The notes under the pieces: generated by a model | The model's database searches: none | What the model saw: only the letters and a program-made list of their open reading frames with translations | What the model was told of the DNA's origin: nothing | Origin: Campylobacter jejuni subsp. jejuni 414 | GTDB taxonomy: Bacteria; Campylobacterota; Campylobacteria; Campylobacterales; Campylobacteraceae | Reading direction: 5' to 3' | Length of the DNA: 64,000 nucleotides | NCBI GenBank assembly: GCA_000163995.1 | Contig: CM000855.1 | Location: 1,086,464 to 1,150,463, forward strand | Translations under genes and position numbers: made by a program | Shown here: piece after piece, positions 18,587 through 28,111 of the stretch | Layout of the letters: each line of letters opens with the position of its first letter | Numbering within the stretch: the stretch's first letter is position 1

Positions 18587-20001
18587 CTAAGCTTTGCTTT
18601 TAAAATTTCATTCACTTTTGCAGGATTAAAAGCTCCTTTGCCTTCTTTCATTGCTTGTCCTACAAAGAATCCAAAAAGCTTGTCTTTACCACTTTTATAT
18701 TCTGCAACCTTATCAGCATTTGCATTTAAAATTTGCTCAATCACTGCTTCAATGGCTGAATCATCACTTACTTGCTTAAGTCCTAGTTTTTCTATGGTTT
18801 CATCAACAGTCGCTGTTGTATTTTCAAAAACAAAAGCCAAAACATCTTTAGCTGCTTTTGCACTGATAGTACCATCTTCTATACGCTTGATTAAATCTCC
18901 AAGTTTTTGTGCATCTACAGGAGAATTTTCTATAGTCAACTCTCCTTTTAAAAGACCCATAAGCTCAGTATTTAACCAATTTACACAAAATTTAGGATTT
19001 AAATTTTGAGAAATAAGACTTTCAAAAAAACGACTCATTTCAAGAGAACTGATTAAAACCTCAGCATCACCTTCTTTTATACCAAGCTCACTTATAAAGC
19101 GTGCTTTTTTCTCATCAGGAAGTTCAGGAATTTTAATATCTAAAAACTTATCTTTTAATAAAACAGGCAATAAATCAGGGTCAGGAAAATAGCGATATTC
19201 TGCAGCTTCTTCTTTACCGCGCATACTTTTTGTAATCAAATTTGTTGTATCAAAGAGTCTAGTTTCTTGAACTACTTCTTGTTCATAACTTCCATCTTCC
19301 CAAGCCTCACTTTGTCTTTTTATCTCATATTCTATAGCTTTTTGGATAAAACGAAAAGAATTAAGGTTTTTAATTTCTACTCTAGTATAAAGCTTCGTAT
19401 CACCCTTAGGTCTTATACTTACATTTGCATCACATCTAAAACTTCCTTCTTGCATATTTGCATCTGAAATATCTAAAAAGCGTATAATAGAATGAAGTTT
19501 TTTAAGATAAGCCACCGCCTCATCACTACTTCTAAGCTCGGGTTCACTAACGATTTCTAGTAAAGGAGTTCCTGCGCGATTTAAGTCTACTTTAGAAAAA
19601 TTACTTTCATGGATATTTTTGCCTGCATCTTCTTCCAAATGAGCTCTTGTAATACCTATACGTTTATTTTCACCATTTACATTGATAAAAAGTTCACCCT
19701 TTTCTACTATAGGAATGTCAAACTGTGAAATTTGATAAGCCTTAGGTAAATCTGGATAAAAATAATTCTTACGGTTAAAAACACTTTTTTTATTAATTGT
19801 TGCATTTACAGCCTTTCCAAAAGCTATAGCTTTTTTTACAGCTTCTTCATTTAAAACCGGTAAGGCTCCTGGCAAAGCTAAACAAGTGGGACAAACATTA
19901 GTATTTGGAGCTTCTCCAAAAGAAGTTGCACATGAACAAAAGATTTTTGTTTTGGTATTTAATTGAGTATGAACTTCAAGACCTATAACTACTTCAAACA
20001 T
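18583..20001 (-). CDS. gatB: Asp-tRNA(Asn)/Glu-tRNA(Gln) amidotransferase subunit B
   Basis: GatB is the tRNA-binding, kinase-like subunit of GatCAB, which converts mischarged Asp-tRNA(Asn) and Glu-tRNA(Gln) to the amide forms. The 472-residue protein has the conserved start [20 protein letters not shown], the zinc cysteines CSCA...CPTC, and the signature [17 protein letters not shown]-terminal YqeY-like tail domain follows (KDVLAF... to the end). Campylobacter lacks glutaminyl-tRNA synthetase, so this route is needed. gatA and gatC are elsewhere. Confidence 0.97.
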   Translation of the reverse strand: MFEVVIGLEVHTQLNTKTKIFCSCATSFGEAPNTNVCPTCLALPGALPVLNEEAVKKAIAFGKAVNATINKKSVFNRKNYFYPDLPKAYQISQFDIPIVEKGELFINVNGENKRIGITRAHLEEDAGKNIHESNFSKVDLNRAGTPLLEIVSEPELRSSDEAVAYLKKLHSIIRFLDISDANMQEGSFRCDANVSIRPKGDTKLYTRVEIKNLNSFRFIQKAIEYEIKRQSEAWEDGSYEQEVVQETRLFDTTNLITKSMRGKEEAAEYRYFPDPDLLPVLLKDKFLDIKIPELPDEKKARFISELGIKEGDAEVLISSLEMSRFFESLISQNLNPKFCVNWLNTELMGLLKGELTIENSPVDAQKLGDLIKRIEDGTISAKAAKDVLAFVFENTTATVDETIEKLGLKQVSDDSAIEAVIEQILNANADKVAEYKSGKDKLFGFFVGQAMKEGKGAFNPAKVNEILKAKLS

Positions 20002-20079
20002 AAAATTTCCTTGAATTTTTAAATGCTTTATTTTATCTTTTTTTCTTTTAGAAAGGCTTTAAATATTAACTTTAAATGC

Positions 20080-20085
20080 TATAAT
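20080..20085 (+). promoter_or_regulatory. Extended -10 box of luxS promoter
   Basis: TATAAT at 20080-20085 is preceded by TG-C, an extended -10 element, 32 bases before the luxS start. No clear -35 is present, as is common for Campylobacter sigma-70 promoters. Ribosome site AAGGAG lies just before the ATG at 20118. Confidence 0.6.
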
Positions 20086-20117
20086 TCTTAGGCAATTTAT
20101 ATTTATAAGGAGTTAAA

Positions 20118-20612
20118 ATGCCATTACTAGATAGTTTTAAAGTTGACCATACTAAAATGTCAGCTCCTGCTGTGCGTTTAGCTAAAGTTATGAAAACGCC
20201 TAAGGGTGATGATATTAGCGTATTTGATTTGCGTTTTTGCACGCCAAATAAAGACATTATGAGCGAAAAAGGTACTCATACTTTAGAGCATTTATTTGCA
20301 GGATTTATGAGAGATCATTTAAATTCAAATTCGGTTGAAATTATTGATATTTCTCCTATGGGTTGTCGTACGGGTTTTTATATGAGCTTGATTGGAAAAC
20401 CTAATGAAAAAAGCATTGCAAAGGCTTGGGAAGAAGCTATGAAAGATGTTTTAAATGTGAGTGATCAAAGTAAAATTCCTGAACTTAATATCTATCAATG
20501 TGGAACTTGCGCAATGCATTCTTTAGATGAAGCCAAACAAATCGCTCAAAAGGTTTTAAATTTAGGTATTGGTGTAATGAGTAACGAAGAATTAAAACTT
20601 GAAAATGCTTAA
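20118..20612 (+). CDS. luxS: S-ribosylhomocysteine lyase LuxS
   Basis: LuxS splits S-ribosylhomocysteine into homocysteine and DPD, the precursor of autoinducer-2, within the activated methyl cycle. The 164-residue protein keeps the metal ligands His54 and His58 (HTLEH) and Cys128 (YQCGTC), the catalytic Cys83 (MGCRTG) and Glu57. The start is supported by AAGGAG. It is followed by the methionine gene block, so homocysteine made here feeds MetE and MetF directly. Frame intact. Confidence 0.97.
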   Translation: MPLLDSFKVDHTKMSAPAVRLAKVMKTPKGDDISVFDLRFCTPNKDIMSEKGTHTLEHLFAGFMRDHLNSNSVEIIDISPMGCRTGFYMSLIGKPNEKSIAKAWEEAMKDVLNVSDQSKIPELNIYQCGTCAMHSLDEAKQIAQKVLNLGIGVMSNEELKLENA

Positions 20613-20699
20613 AAAAATCTTTGATTTTCTAATTATTAAGCTTTAATTAATATATTTTTATATATGATTTTGAAATTTTATTATTTTTAAGGAGAGAAA

Positions 20700-20732
20700 A
20701 TGAAACTGATGTGCGAGATGTGTAGTATCTAG
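20700..20732 (+). CDS. Candidate leader peptide rich in Met and Cys
   Basis: A 10-codon ORF, MKLMCEMCSI, has a strong ribosome site (AAGGAGA, 20689-20695) at correct spacing and ends with TAG at 20730-20732. Three of ten residues are Met and two are Cys. It lies about 175 bases upstream of the oxygenase-metQ-metE-metF block and just before a hairpin. This is what a ribosome-sensing attenuator leader for sulfur amino acids would look like. Translation and regulation are inference; the ORF, its ribosome site and composition are seen directly. Confidence 0.55.
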   Translation: MKLMCEMCSI

Positions 20733-20737
20733 TGCGT

Positions 20738-20766
20738 CCTTTGGCTTGACATTATGTTTCCAAAGG
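20738..20766 (+). promoter_or_regulatory. Hairpin after Met/Cys leader, candidate attenuator
   Basis: CCTTTGG (20738-20744) pairs perfectly with CCAAAGG (20760-20766), starting six bases after the leader stop, close enough to be covered by a ribosome on the leader. TCCTT (20737-20741), largely the same 5' arm, can instead pair with AAGGA of the next ribosome site (20781-20785). A further competitor is TTGAC (20746-20750) with GTCAA (20766-20770). There is no T-tract directly after the hairpin, so it is not a simple intrinsic terminator. Confidence 0.45.
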
Positions 20767-20791
20767 TCAAAAAGATGGATAAGGAGATATA

Positions 20792-20839
20792 ATGTGTAAG
20801 AAAGTCAAAAAGTTTATTTTTTTCAAAATACTCATTTAA
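20792..20839 (+). CDS. Second micro-ORF in the met leader (uncertain)
   Basis: A 15-codon ORF, MCKKVKKFIFFKILI, starts at 20792 behind AAGGAG at 20781-20786. Codon 2 is Cys, and the rest is Lys followed by a hydrophobic run. The same bases also contain a perfect TATAAT (20788-20793), so this could be a -10 promoter box for the met genes rather than a translated ORF. Both readings are possible; it is kept because the ribosome site is strong and its access may be controlled by the hairpin just upstream. Confidence 0.3.
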   Translation: MCKKVKKFIFFKILI

Positions 20840-20907
20840 AATCTTAAGCTTACAAAAATTTAACTCAAAGTATCTTCTTATTCTTAATTTTAGTTTAAGG
20901 AGCAAAA

Positions 20908-21900
20908 ATGAATTTACCTATACTTGATTTACAAGTTTATGAAAAAGACAAAAGTACTTTTCTTAAAAACTTAAGAGAAATTACTTCAAAAATAGGTTTT
21001 TTTTATCTTATCAATTCCGGCATAGATAAAAATCTAAATGAAAAATTATTCAAACTTGGCAAAGATTTTTTTAATCTTCCCAGAAGTTCTAAAGAACTCA
21101 TTTCTATGGTGCATTCTCCACAGTTTAGAGGTTATACAAGTGAAGGTTCTGAATACACAGCAGGAACTAAAGACTACAGAGAACAACTTGATATAGGCAC
21201 AGAAAGAAACGCTTTTAAATGGGATTTAAATTCGCCCCTATGGCAAAGATTAGAAGGTCCTAATCTTTGGCCTAATGAAATTCCAGAACTTAAAGAAACT
21301 TTCTTAGCTTGGCATGAACAGACAAAAAAAGCTTGTTTAAAACTTTTAAAAGCATTTGCCCAATGCCTTAATCTACCTAGCAATGCTTTTGATAAACTTT
21401 ATGGAAAAAATTCTTACGAACATTGCAAAATCATACATTATCCAAAAAGCTCAAAAAATATCACTCAAGGCGTGGGTTCACATAAAGATGGAGGACTCAT
21501 AACTTTTGTTTTCCAAGAAAAGCAAAGCGGGCTTGAAGCCTTTGTAGATAATAAATGGTTTAGCATACCTCCACTTGAAAATAGCGTTGTAGTTAATATA
21601 GGAGAATTTTTAGAACTAGCTACCAATGGCTATTTAAAGGCTACTATACACCGAGTGAATTTAAGTCCAAAAGAACGCTTTAGCATAGCTTATTTTCTTG
21701 GAGTGCAGCTTGATAAGGATATACCTATTTTTAAATTAAACCCAGAGTTTGCTAAAGAAAGCAAAGGTGTGGATACTGATCCTAAAAATCCGCTTTTAAG
21801 AAATGTTGCAAGTAATTATTTTAAAAGAATGATACGCTCACATCCTGATGTAGCAAGCATTTATCATAGCGACTTGATAGAAAAATTTAAATTTGCATAA
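20908..21900 (+). CDS. 2-oxoglutarate/Fe(II)-dependent oxygenase (isopenicillin N synthase-like)
   Basis: The 330-residue protein has the DIOX_N start LPILDLQVYEKD and the double-stranded beta-helix iron site His192, Asp194 (SHKDGG) and His248 (ATIHRV), plus Arg257-x-Ser259 (ERFSIAYF) that binds the 2-oxoglutarate carboxylate. It belongs to the isopenicillin N synthase/ACC oxidase group; the true substrate is unknown and antibiotic synthesis is not implied. It is nine bases upstream of metQ and downstream of the Met/Cys leader, so a role in sulfur-compound or amino-acid use is plausible. Corresponds to Cj1199. Start supported by AAGGAG. Confidence 0.88.
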   Translation: MNLPILDLQVYEKDKSTFLKNLREITSKIGFFYLINSGIDKNLNEKLFKLGKDFFNLPRSSKELISMVHSPQFRGYTSEGSEYTAGTKDYREQLDIGTERNAFKWDLNSPLWQRLEGPNLWPNEIPELKETFLAWHEQTKKACLKLLKAFAQCLNLPSNAFDKLYGKNSYEHCKIIHYPKSSKNITQGVGSHKDGGLITFVFQEKQSGLEAFVDNKWFSIPPLENSVVVNIGEFLELATNGYLKATIHRVNLSPKERFSIAYFLGVQLDKDIPIFKLNPEFAKESKGVDTDPKNPLLRNVASNYFKRMIRSHPDVASIYHSDLIEKFKFA

Positions 21901-21909
21901 GGAGAAAAA

Positions 21910-22680
21910 ATGACTTTATTTGCTAAAGCTTTTTGCGTCGCTACTCTTTTTACTGGTTTTGCATGGGCAAATGAAGAACTAAAAGTTGGCTCTTCTATAA
22001 CACCTCATGCGGATATTTTAAGATTTATAAAATCTGCACTTCAAAAACAAGGTTATGATTTAAAGATTTATGAATTTAACGATGGAGTGATTCCTAATGT
22101 AATGGTTGAAAATGGTGAGTTGGATGCTAATTATTTTCAACATGAGCCCTATTTAAAAGAATTCAACCAAAGACAAGGCACTCATCTTGTAAAAGTTGCT
22201 AGTATCCATATAGAACCTATGGCAGTGTATTCTAAAAAACATAAAGAATTTAATCCCAAAGAAGGAGAAAGCATTTCTATACCCAATAATCCTACAAATG
22301 AAAGTCGTGCTTTACGTATTGTAGCAAGCAAAGGAATTATAGAAGTTAAAGATAATGAGCTCATCACTCCTTTAGATATCACTAAAAATCCTAAAAAGCT
22401 TAAATTTGTAGAGCTAAAAGACGCTCAACTTACAAGAAGCTTAGATGATGTGGATTATTCTCTTGTTAATAGCAATTTTGCTATTTTAGCAGGCTTAAAT
22501 CCTGTAAAAGATGGGCTTTATACAGAAAGTAAGTATAGTAAATATGGCAATATCATTGCTGTTAAAGAAGGTAATGAAAATCTTCCTAAAATCAAAGCCT
22601 TAGTAAAAGCCTTGCAAAGCAATGAAGTTAAAAAATTTATAGAAGAAAAATATCAGGGTGCTTTAATCCCTACATTTTAA
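21910..22680 (+). CDS. metQ: Methionine ABC transporter substrate-binding protein
   Basis: A 256-residue NlpA/MetQ-family periplasmic binding protein. The N-terminus MTLFAKAFCVATLFTGFAWANEE is a signal peptide; a clear lipobox Cys is not placed for lipid attachment, and cleavage after AWA is more likely, so it may be soluble. The mature start LKVGSSITPHADIL and the EFNDGVIPNVMVENGELDANYFQHEPYL region are typical of the family. It lies between the oxygenase and metE in one plus-strand operon. The transporter permease and ATPase are not nearby, as Campylobacter keeps several MetQ copies elsewhere. Confidence 0.9.
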   Translation: MTLFAKAFCVATLFTGFAWANEELKVGSSITPHADILRFIKSALQKQGYDLKIYEFNDGVIPNVMVENGELDANYFQHEPYLKEFNQRQGTHLVKVASIHIEPMAVYSKKHKEFNPKEGESISIPNNPTNESRALRIVASKGIIEVKDNELITPLDITKNPKKLKFVELKDAQLTRSLDDVDYSLVNSNFAILAGLNPVKDGLYTESKYSKYGNIIAVKEGNENLPKIKALVKALQSNEVKKFIEEKYQGALIPTF

Positions 22681-22690
22681 GGAGACAAAT

Positions 22691-24956
22691 ATGAAAAATT
22701 CAATCATTTCTTACCCAAGAATAGGTGCAAATAGAGAGTTGAAATTTGCTATTGAAAAATATTTTAAAAACCAAAGCTCAAAAGAGGAACTTTTAAAGAG
22801 TGCTAAGAATTTAAGAATTAGACACTGGCAAGAAATTCAAAAAAGCTGAAATTGATTTTATCCCTAGCAATGACTTTTCATTTTATGACAATGTCTTAGA
22901 TACGGCCGTGCTTTTTAATATAATCCATACTAAATATAAAAATTTAAATTTAGAATCTTTAGATGAATACTTTGCTCAAAGTCGTGGTTATCAAGGTAAA
23001 AACGGAGATGTTAGAGCTTTAGCAATGAAAAAATGGTTTAATACAAATTATCATTATCTAGTACCCGAATGTGATAATGCAGATATTATAGCTTTAACAG
23101 GAGATAAAATTTTCAAAGAATACCTTGAAGCTAAAGAACTTGGTATAGAAAGTAAACCTGTTTTAATAGGCATTTTCACACTATTTAAACTCATTGCTTT
23201 TAAAGACAAACAAACTCAAAAACTTGCCAAAGAAAAGCTTTTAAACGCCTATATAGATCTTTTTAATAAACTAAATGAACTCAAAGTACAATGGTTTGAA
23301 CTTGATGAACCTTATTTGGTTTATGATTTAAGCAAAGAAGATATTGTTTTGTTTGAAGAATTGTATCAAGAACTTTTAAAACACAAAAAAGATCTTAAAA
23401 TTTTACTTCAAAGCTATTTTGGAGATTTAAGAGATGTTTATCCTAAACTTTTAGAGAGTAAATTTGATGCTTTGGGGCTTGATTTTGTCGAAGGTAAACA
23501 AAGCTTAGCTTTAATTCAACAATACGGCTTTACTAAAGATAAAATACTTTTTGCAGGCATTGTAAATGGTAAAAACATCTACGCTAATGACTATGCTAAA
23601 AGCTTAAAGCTTATTAAAGAACTTCAAAAATACACACAAAATATCATTTTAAACACTTCTTGTTCACTTTTACATGTACCTTATAGTACTGAATTTGAAA
23701 GCAAATTAGATCCGAGCTATCTTAGACTTTTTGCTTTTGCCAAAGAAAAACTTAAAGAACTTAAAGATTTAAAAGAAATCTTAAATTCTAGCGAAGAAAA
23801 TCCACTTTTTAGCACCAATCAAGAGCTTTTTAAAAATATTCCAGAGCGTTTAGATGAAAAAGTCAAAGCAAGACTTAAGGCTTTAAAAAAAGAAGATTTT
23901 ATCAGAACACCTAGTTTTAAAGAACGCGCTTTAATCCAAAAAGAATTTTTAAAACTGCCTATCTTACCAACTACAACCATAGGATCTTTCCCTCAAAGTG
24001 CTGATGTAAGATCTAATCGCCTTGCCTTTAAACAAGAAAAAATTTCAGCTCAAAATTACACTGAATTCAATCAACAAAAGATTAAAGAATGCATACAAAT
24101 TCAAGAAGAAATAGGACTTGATGTTTTAGTACATGGAGAATTTGAAAGAAATGATATGGTGGAATATTTTGGAGAAAATTTAAAAGGCTTTTTATTCACT
24201 CAAAATGGCTGGGTGCAAAGCTATGGAATAAGATGCGTTAAACCCCCTGTGATTTGGGGAGATGTATCACGCACAAAGCCTATCACCTTGGCTTGGTCTA
24301 AATTCGCACAAAGTCTAAGTCAAAAAATCGTAAAAGGCATGCTAACTGGACCTGTAACCATACTTAATTGGTCTTTTCCAAGAGAAGACATTAGTCTAAA
24401 AGAAAGTACTCAACAAATTGCCTTAGCCATAAGAGATGAAGTACTAGATCTTGAAAATGCAGGTATAAAAATCATACAAATTGATGAAGCGGCTCTACGT
24501 GAAAAATTACCTTTAAGAAAAAGCGATTGGCATGATGAGTATTTGGATTGGGCTATTCCTGCTTTTAATCTTGTGCATAGCGGAGTAAAAGCCAAAACTC
24601 AAATTCATACTCATATGTGTTATAGCGAATTTAGCGATATTTTAAAAGAAATTGATGCTATGGATGCTGATGTGATTTCTTTTGAGGCTTCAAGATCAAA
24701 CTTAAGTCTTTTAGATACCTTAAAAGCCATTCATTTTAAAACTGAAGTTGGACCAGGGATTTATGATATACATAGCCCTAGAGTTCCAAGCGTAGAAGAA
24801 CTAAGTTTAACTATAGAAAAAATTTTAAACAAATTACCTAAGGAACAAATTTGGATCAATCCAGACTGCGGGCTTAAAACAAGAGCTTATGAAGAAGTCA
24901 TAGCCTCTCTTAAAAATTTAGTCACAGCCACAAAAAAAATACGAGAACAATTATAA
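22691..24956 (+). pseudogene. metE: Cobalamin-independent methionine synthase, frame interrupted
   Basis: MetE transfers the methyl group of 5-methyl-tetrahydropteroyltriglutamate to homocysteine. Translation from ATG 22691 (behind AAGGAGAC) gives MKNSIISYPRIGANRELKF and 52 residues in all, then a stop. The remaining 682 residues follow in another frame. The break is a six-A run at 22839-22844; with five A the protein reads HWQEIQKAEIDFIPSNDF and totals 754 residues, the normal length. Late motifs are intact: IGSFPQS, HTHMCYSEF and NPDCGLKTR (zinc ligands). A true defect would cost methionine synthesis; a sequence error is also likely. See metF, also interrupted. Confidence 0.9.
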
Positions 24957-24965
24957 GGAGTTTTT

Positions 24966-25815
24966 ATGCGTAGTTTTTCTTTTGAAGTTTTTCCACCAAG
25001 AAAGGATGAAAGCATTAAAAATCTTAATACTATCTTAGATGATTTAGGGCAATTAAGCCCTAATTTTATCAGTGTAACCTTTGGTGCAGCAGGCTCTATC
25101 AATTCACAAAATACTTTAGAAGTTGCAAGTTTAATTCAAGAAGAATACAAAATTCCTAGCATAGTGCATTTACCTTGCATCCATTCTAGTAAAGAAAAAA
25201 TCGCTCACATACTTCAAAGATGTAAAAGAAAAAAAATTAAAAAAAATTCTTGCCCTAAGAGGTGATGTATGTGAGAATTTACAAAGAAGTAAAGATTTTT
25301 CTTATGCAAGTGACTTAATCTCTTTTATAAAAAAGCAAGAAGACTTTGAAATTTATGCCGCATGTTATCCTGAAAAACACAATGAATCTAAAAATTTCAT
25401 TGAAGATATACAACATCTTAAAACTAAAGTAAATGTGGGAACAAATAAACTCATTACCCAGCTTTTTTATAATAATGAAGATTTTTATAATTTTAAACAA
25501 AATTGCGCTTTAGCGGATATTAATATACCTATTTATGCAGGCATTATGCCTATTACTAACAAAAGACAGGTTTTAAAAATTTCCCAACTTTGCGGAGCTA
25601 AAATACCTCCTAAATTTGTTAAAATTTTAGAAAAATATGAAAATAATGCTTTAGCTTTAGAAGATGCAGGAATAGCTTATGCTTGCGATCAAATCGTGGA
25701 TCTAATTACAAGTGGAGTAGATGGGATTCATCTTTATACAATGAATAAATCCAAAGCAGCTATTAAAATTTATGAAGCTATAAAATATCTATTAAAAGAA
25801 GAACTTCGCACTTAA
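24966..25815 (+). pseudogene. metF: Methylenetetrahydrofolate reductase, frame interrupted
   Basis: MetF makes 5-methyltetrahydrofolate for MetE, using FAD and NADH. The first frame (24966-25265) has SFEVFPPRKDES and FISVTFGAAGS, typical of MetF. It shifts near 25216-25218, where one extra A turns LQDVKEKKLKKILALRGD into nonsense ending at 25265. The proper frame continues through ALRGDVCENLQ, FEIYAACYPEKH, the GTNKLITQLFYNNE motif and PIYAGIMPIT to 25815, giving 282 residues once corrected. It starts nine bases after metE, so it is last in the operon. The extra base is in only a three-A run, which makes slippage less typical than in the other broken genes. Confidence 0.88.
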
Positions 25816-25843
25816 AGATAAGCTATTTTGCTTTTATCTTAAC
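25812..25843. terminator. Imperfect bidirectional hairpin between metF and the atpB operon
   Basis: TTAAAGATAAGC (25812-25823) can pair, with two small bulges, with GCTTTTATCTTAA just downstream. AT-rich runs follow on both sides. It lies between the convergent ends of metF (25815) and the small membrane gene (25839), so it may serve both. Confidence 0.45.
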
Positions 25844-26024
25844 TTATTTTACTTTTTAACCCGTGATTTTCTATAAGCAAAACAAAAATCAAAGATAAAA
25901 GCAAACCCGGTATAATACCCAAACAAAGATAGAAAAAAGAATTAAATTTTAAAAAAAAGAAAAGTGCACCAAAAAGCATTAAAGCTAAGGACGCACCTTT
26001 AAAAAATTCTAAAATATAGATCAA
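25839..26024 (-). CDS. Small two-helix membrane protein
   Basis: This 61-residue protein is almost entirely two hydrophobic helices ([19 protein letters not shown] and [20 protein letters not shown]) with a short polar end. It starts inside the last codons of atpB (four-base overlap), so it is translated with the ATP synthase a subunit. Corresponds to Cj1203c. The position suggests a possible AtpI/AtpZ-like or assembly role, but no family motif is visible, so function is unknown. Confidence 0.75.
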   Translation of the reverse strand: MIYILEFFKGASLALMLFGALFFFLKFNSFFYLCLGIIPGLLLSLIFVLLIENHGLKSKIS

Positions 26025-26701
26025 TGACCTTCCTCAACAACAGTTGCACCCGCTAAATACACATAAGTTAAAATCATGAAAATAAAAGCTTGCAAAAATG
26101 CCATAAAAGTTAAAAGCACATAAGCAGGAAGTGGAGCAATATAAGGAACAAGAGCCAAAATTACCATTAAAAATAAATCATCGCCTTTAATATTTCCAAA
26201 AAGACGAAAAGATAAAGAAACCACACGAGAAAGATGAGAAACTATCTCTATAGGAAACATCAAAGGAGCTAAAAGTTTAATAGGTCCCATAAAGTGAGCA
26301 AAATACTTTACAAAACCTTGCACTCTAATACCTTCAAAATGATAATACACAAAAACTATAATAGCTAAAGACAAGGTTAAATTTAAACTTGCAGTTGGAG
26401 AGTGAAAACCAGGTATTATACCTATAATATTACTAAAAAACACTATAATCCCTAAAGTTGCAACCAAAGGAAGATATTTTCTTGCGCCTTTTTCGCTTCC
26501 CATAGTATCTCTACCCATAGATAAAACTCCCTCTAAAAAAGCCTCACCTAAATTTTGCATACCGCGTGGAACAAGCTGCATAGAACGAGTAGCCATCATA
26601 GCTACTATAACAGCAATTAAGGCCACCAAACCTATGTGAAAAAAATAAGAAAAAGTGTGACTTGCATCAAGTAAAGAGCTAAATAAAAATAAATCTTTCA
26701 T
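26021..26701 (-). CDS. atpB: ATP synthase F0 subunit a
   Basis: Subunit a forms the proton half-channels beside the c ring. The 226-residue polytopic protein carries the essential arginine in [11 protein letters not shown] and the family region [11 protein letters not shown]-like ([15 protein letters not shown]). As usual in Campylobacterota, atpB is separated from the main atp operon. It lies between radA and the small membrane gene. Start at 26701 behind GGAAACC; length fits the family. Confidence 0.95.
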   Translation of the reverse strand: MKDLFLFSSLLDASHTFSYFFHIGLVALIAVIVAMMATRSMQLVPRGMQNLGEAFLEGVLSMGRDTMGSEKGARKYLPLVATLGIIVFFSNIIGIIPGFHSPTASLNLTLSLAIIVFVYYHFEGIRVQGFVKYFAHFMGPIKLLAPLMFPIEIVSHLSRVVSLSFRLFGNIKGDDLFLMVILALVPYIAPLPAYVLLTFMAFLQAFIFMILTYVYLAGATVVEEGH

Positions 26702-26770
26702 GGTTTCCTCAAAAAATTTTATTATAAACTTTAAACTTTAGCAAAATCTTACTTATATTTTAATGAAAAT

Positions 26771-28111
26771 TTACATCCATTCTAAAACTTGTGAAAGTTC
26801 TTTAGCAACAAAGCACTTAAGTCCCATATCTTCTAAAGGCTTAGAAGGAATAATAGCATTTTTAAATTTTTGCATTTTGGCCTCTTTTAAACGCGTATCA
26901 AGGCTAAAAACCTCTCTAATTTCTCCATTTAAACTAAGCTCTCCTATAAAAATACTATCTTTACTTAAAGGGCGATTTTTAAAACTTGAAATAATAGCCG
27001 CAACCACAGCCAAATCAGCAGCAGTTTCACTTACTTTCACTCCTCCACTAATATTTATAAATACATCATAATGCCCTAAAGGAATTTCAAGTTTTCTTTC
27101 AAGCAGAGCTAAAAGCATATCTAAACGATTTTTTTCATAACCTGTGGCACTACGTTTTGGATAAGAACTTTCACACACTAAAGCTTGCACTTCCAAAACC
27201 AAAGCACGGGATCCTTCCATTACAACTCCTAGAGCACTTCCTGAAATAGCCTTTCCACGGGTAAAAAAACGATTCGCCAAATCTTTTGCACTTATCAAAC
27301 CCTTAGCAGTCATTTCAAAAATACCCACTTCATTTGTTCCACCAAAGCGATTTTTAAAACCCCTTAAAAGTCTAATCTCTTTAGTTGCATCTCCTTCAAA
27401 ATAAAGCACCACATCTACCATATGCTCAAGAACCCTAGGTCCTGCTATAGAACCTTCTTTAGTAATATGCCCTATGATAAAAGTACCGATATTATAAGCC
27501 TTGCTAACACGCATAAGCTCAAAAGTAATCTCACGCACTTGAGTGATGCTTCCGGCTGCTGAAGTAATCTTATTTGAATATAAAGTTTGTATAGAATCAA
27601 TAATAAGAATACTATAATCCTTTTTATGTAATTCCTCTAAAATATTTTCAAGACAAAGTTCAGTAAGTAAAAATAAATTTGGCGTGTTAGCCTCAAGACG
27701 ATCAGCTCTTAGTTTAATTTGAGCCTTGCTTTCTTCTCCGCTTACATAAAGTACTTTTTTACCTTGTTTAGCTAAATTTGAAGCAATTTTTAGTAAAAGC
27801 GTAGATTTTCCCACGCCTGGACTTCCGCCTATAAGCACTAAAGAGCCTTCAACCAAACCTCCACCTAAAACCAAATCAAGTTCATCATCATTTGTGCTAT
27901 ATCTTGTAAAATGTTCCAACTCCACATCTTCAATACAGATAGCTTCGCTTATTTTCATACTAGCTTGTGCAATCTCTTTTAAAACTTTAATTTGTTCGGA
28001 TTTTAACTCCACAAAACTATCCCAAACTCCACAACTAGGACATTTTCCAAGCCATTTACTTTGTTGATTTCCGCAAGCTTGACATTCAAAAAGTGCTTTA
28101 TTTTTTGCCAT
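26771..28111 (-). CDS. radA: DNA repair ATPase RadA (Sms)
   Basis: RadA is a hexameric branch-migration helicase used in recombination and natural transformation. The 446-residue protein has the N-terminal zinc ribbon (Cys10, Cys13, Cys24, Cys27), Walker A GGSPGVGKST, Walker B LIIDSI, the RadA-specific KNRFG motif (GFKNRFGGTNEVG) and a C-terminal Lon-like domain ending in KPLEDMGL. The stop/start junction with ftsY (28111) shares one base. The frame is intact. Confidence 0.96.
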   Translation of the reverse strand: MAKNKALFECQACGNQQSKWLGKCPSCGVWDSFVELKSEQIKVLKEIAQASMKISEAICIEDVELEHFTRYSTNDDELDLVLGGGLVEGSLVLIGGSPGVGKSTLLLKIASNLAKQGKKVLYVSGEESKAQIKLRADRLEANTPNLFLLTELCLENILEELHKKDYSILIIDSIQTLYSNKITSAAGSITQVREITFELMRVSKAYNIGTFIIGHITKEGSIAGPRVLEHMVDVVLYFEGDATKEIRLLRGFKNRFGGTNEVGIFEMTAKGLISAKDLANRFFTRGKAISGSALGVVMEGSRALVLEVQALVCESSYPKRSATGYEKNRLDMLLALLERKLEIPLGHYDVFINISGGVKVSETAADLAVVAAIISSFKNRPLSKDSIFIGELSLNGEIREVFSLDTRLKEAKMQKFKNAIIPSKPLEDMGLKCFVAKELSQVLEWM

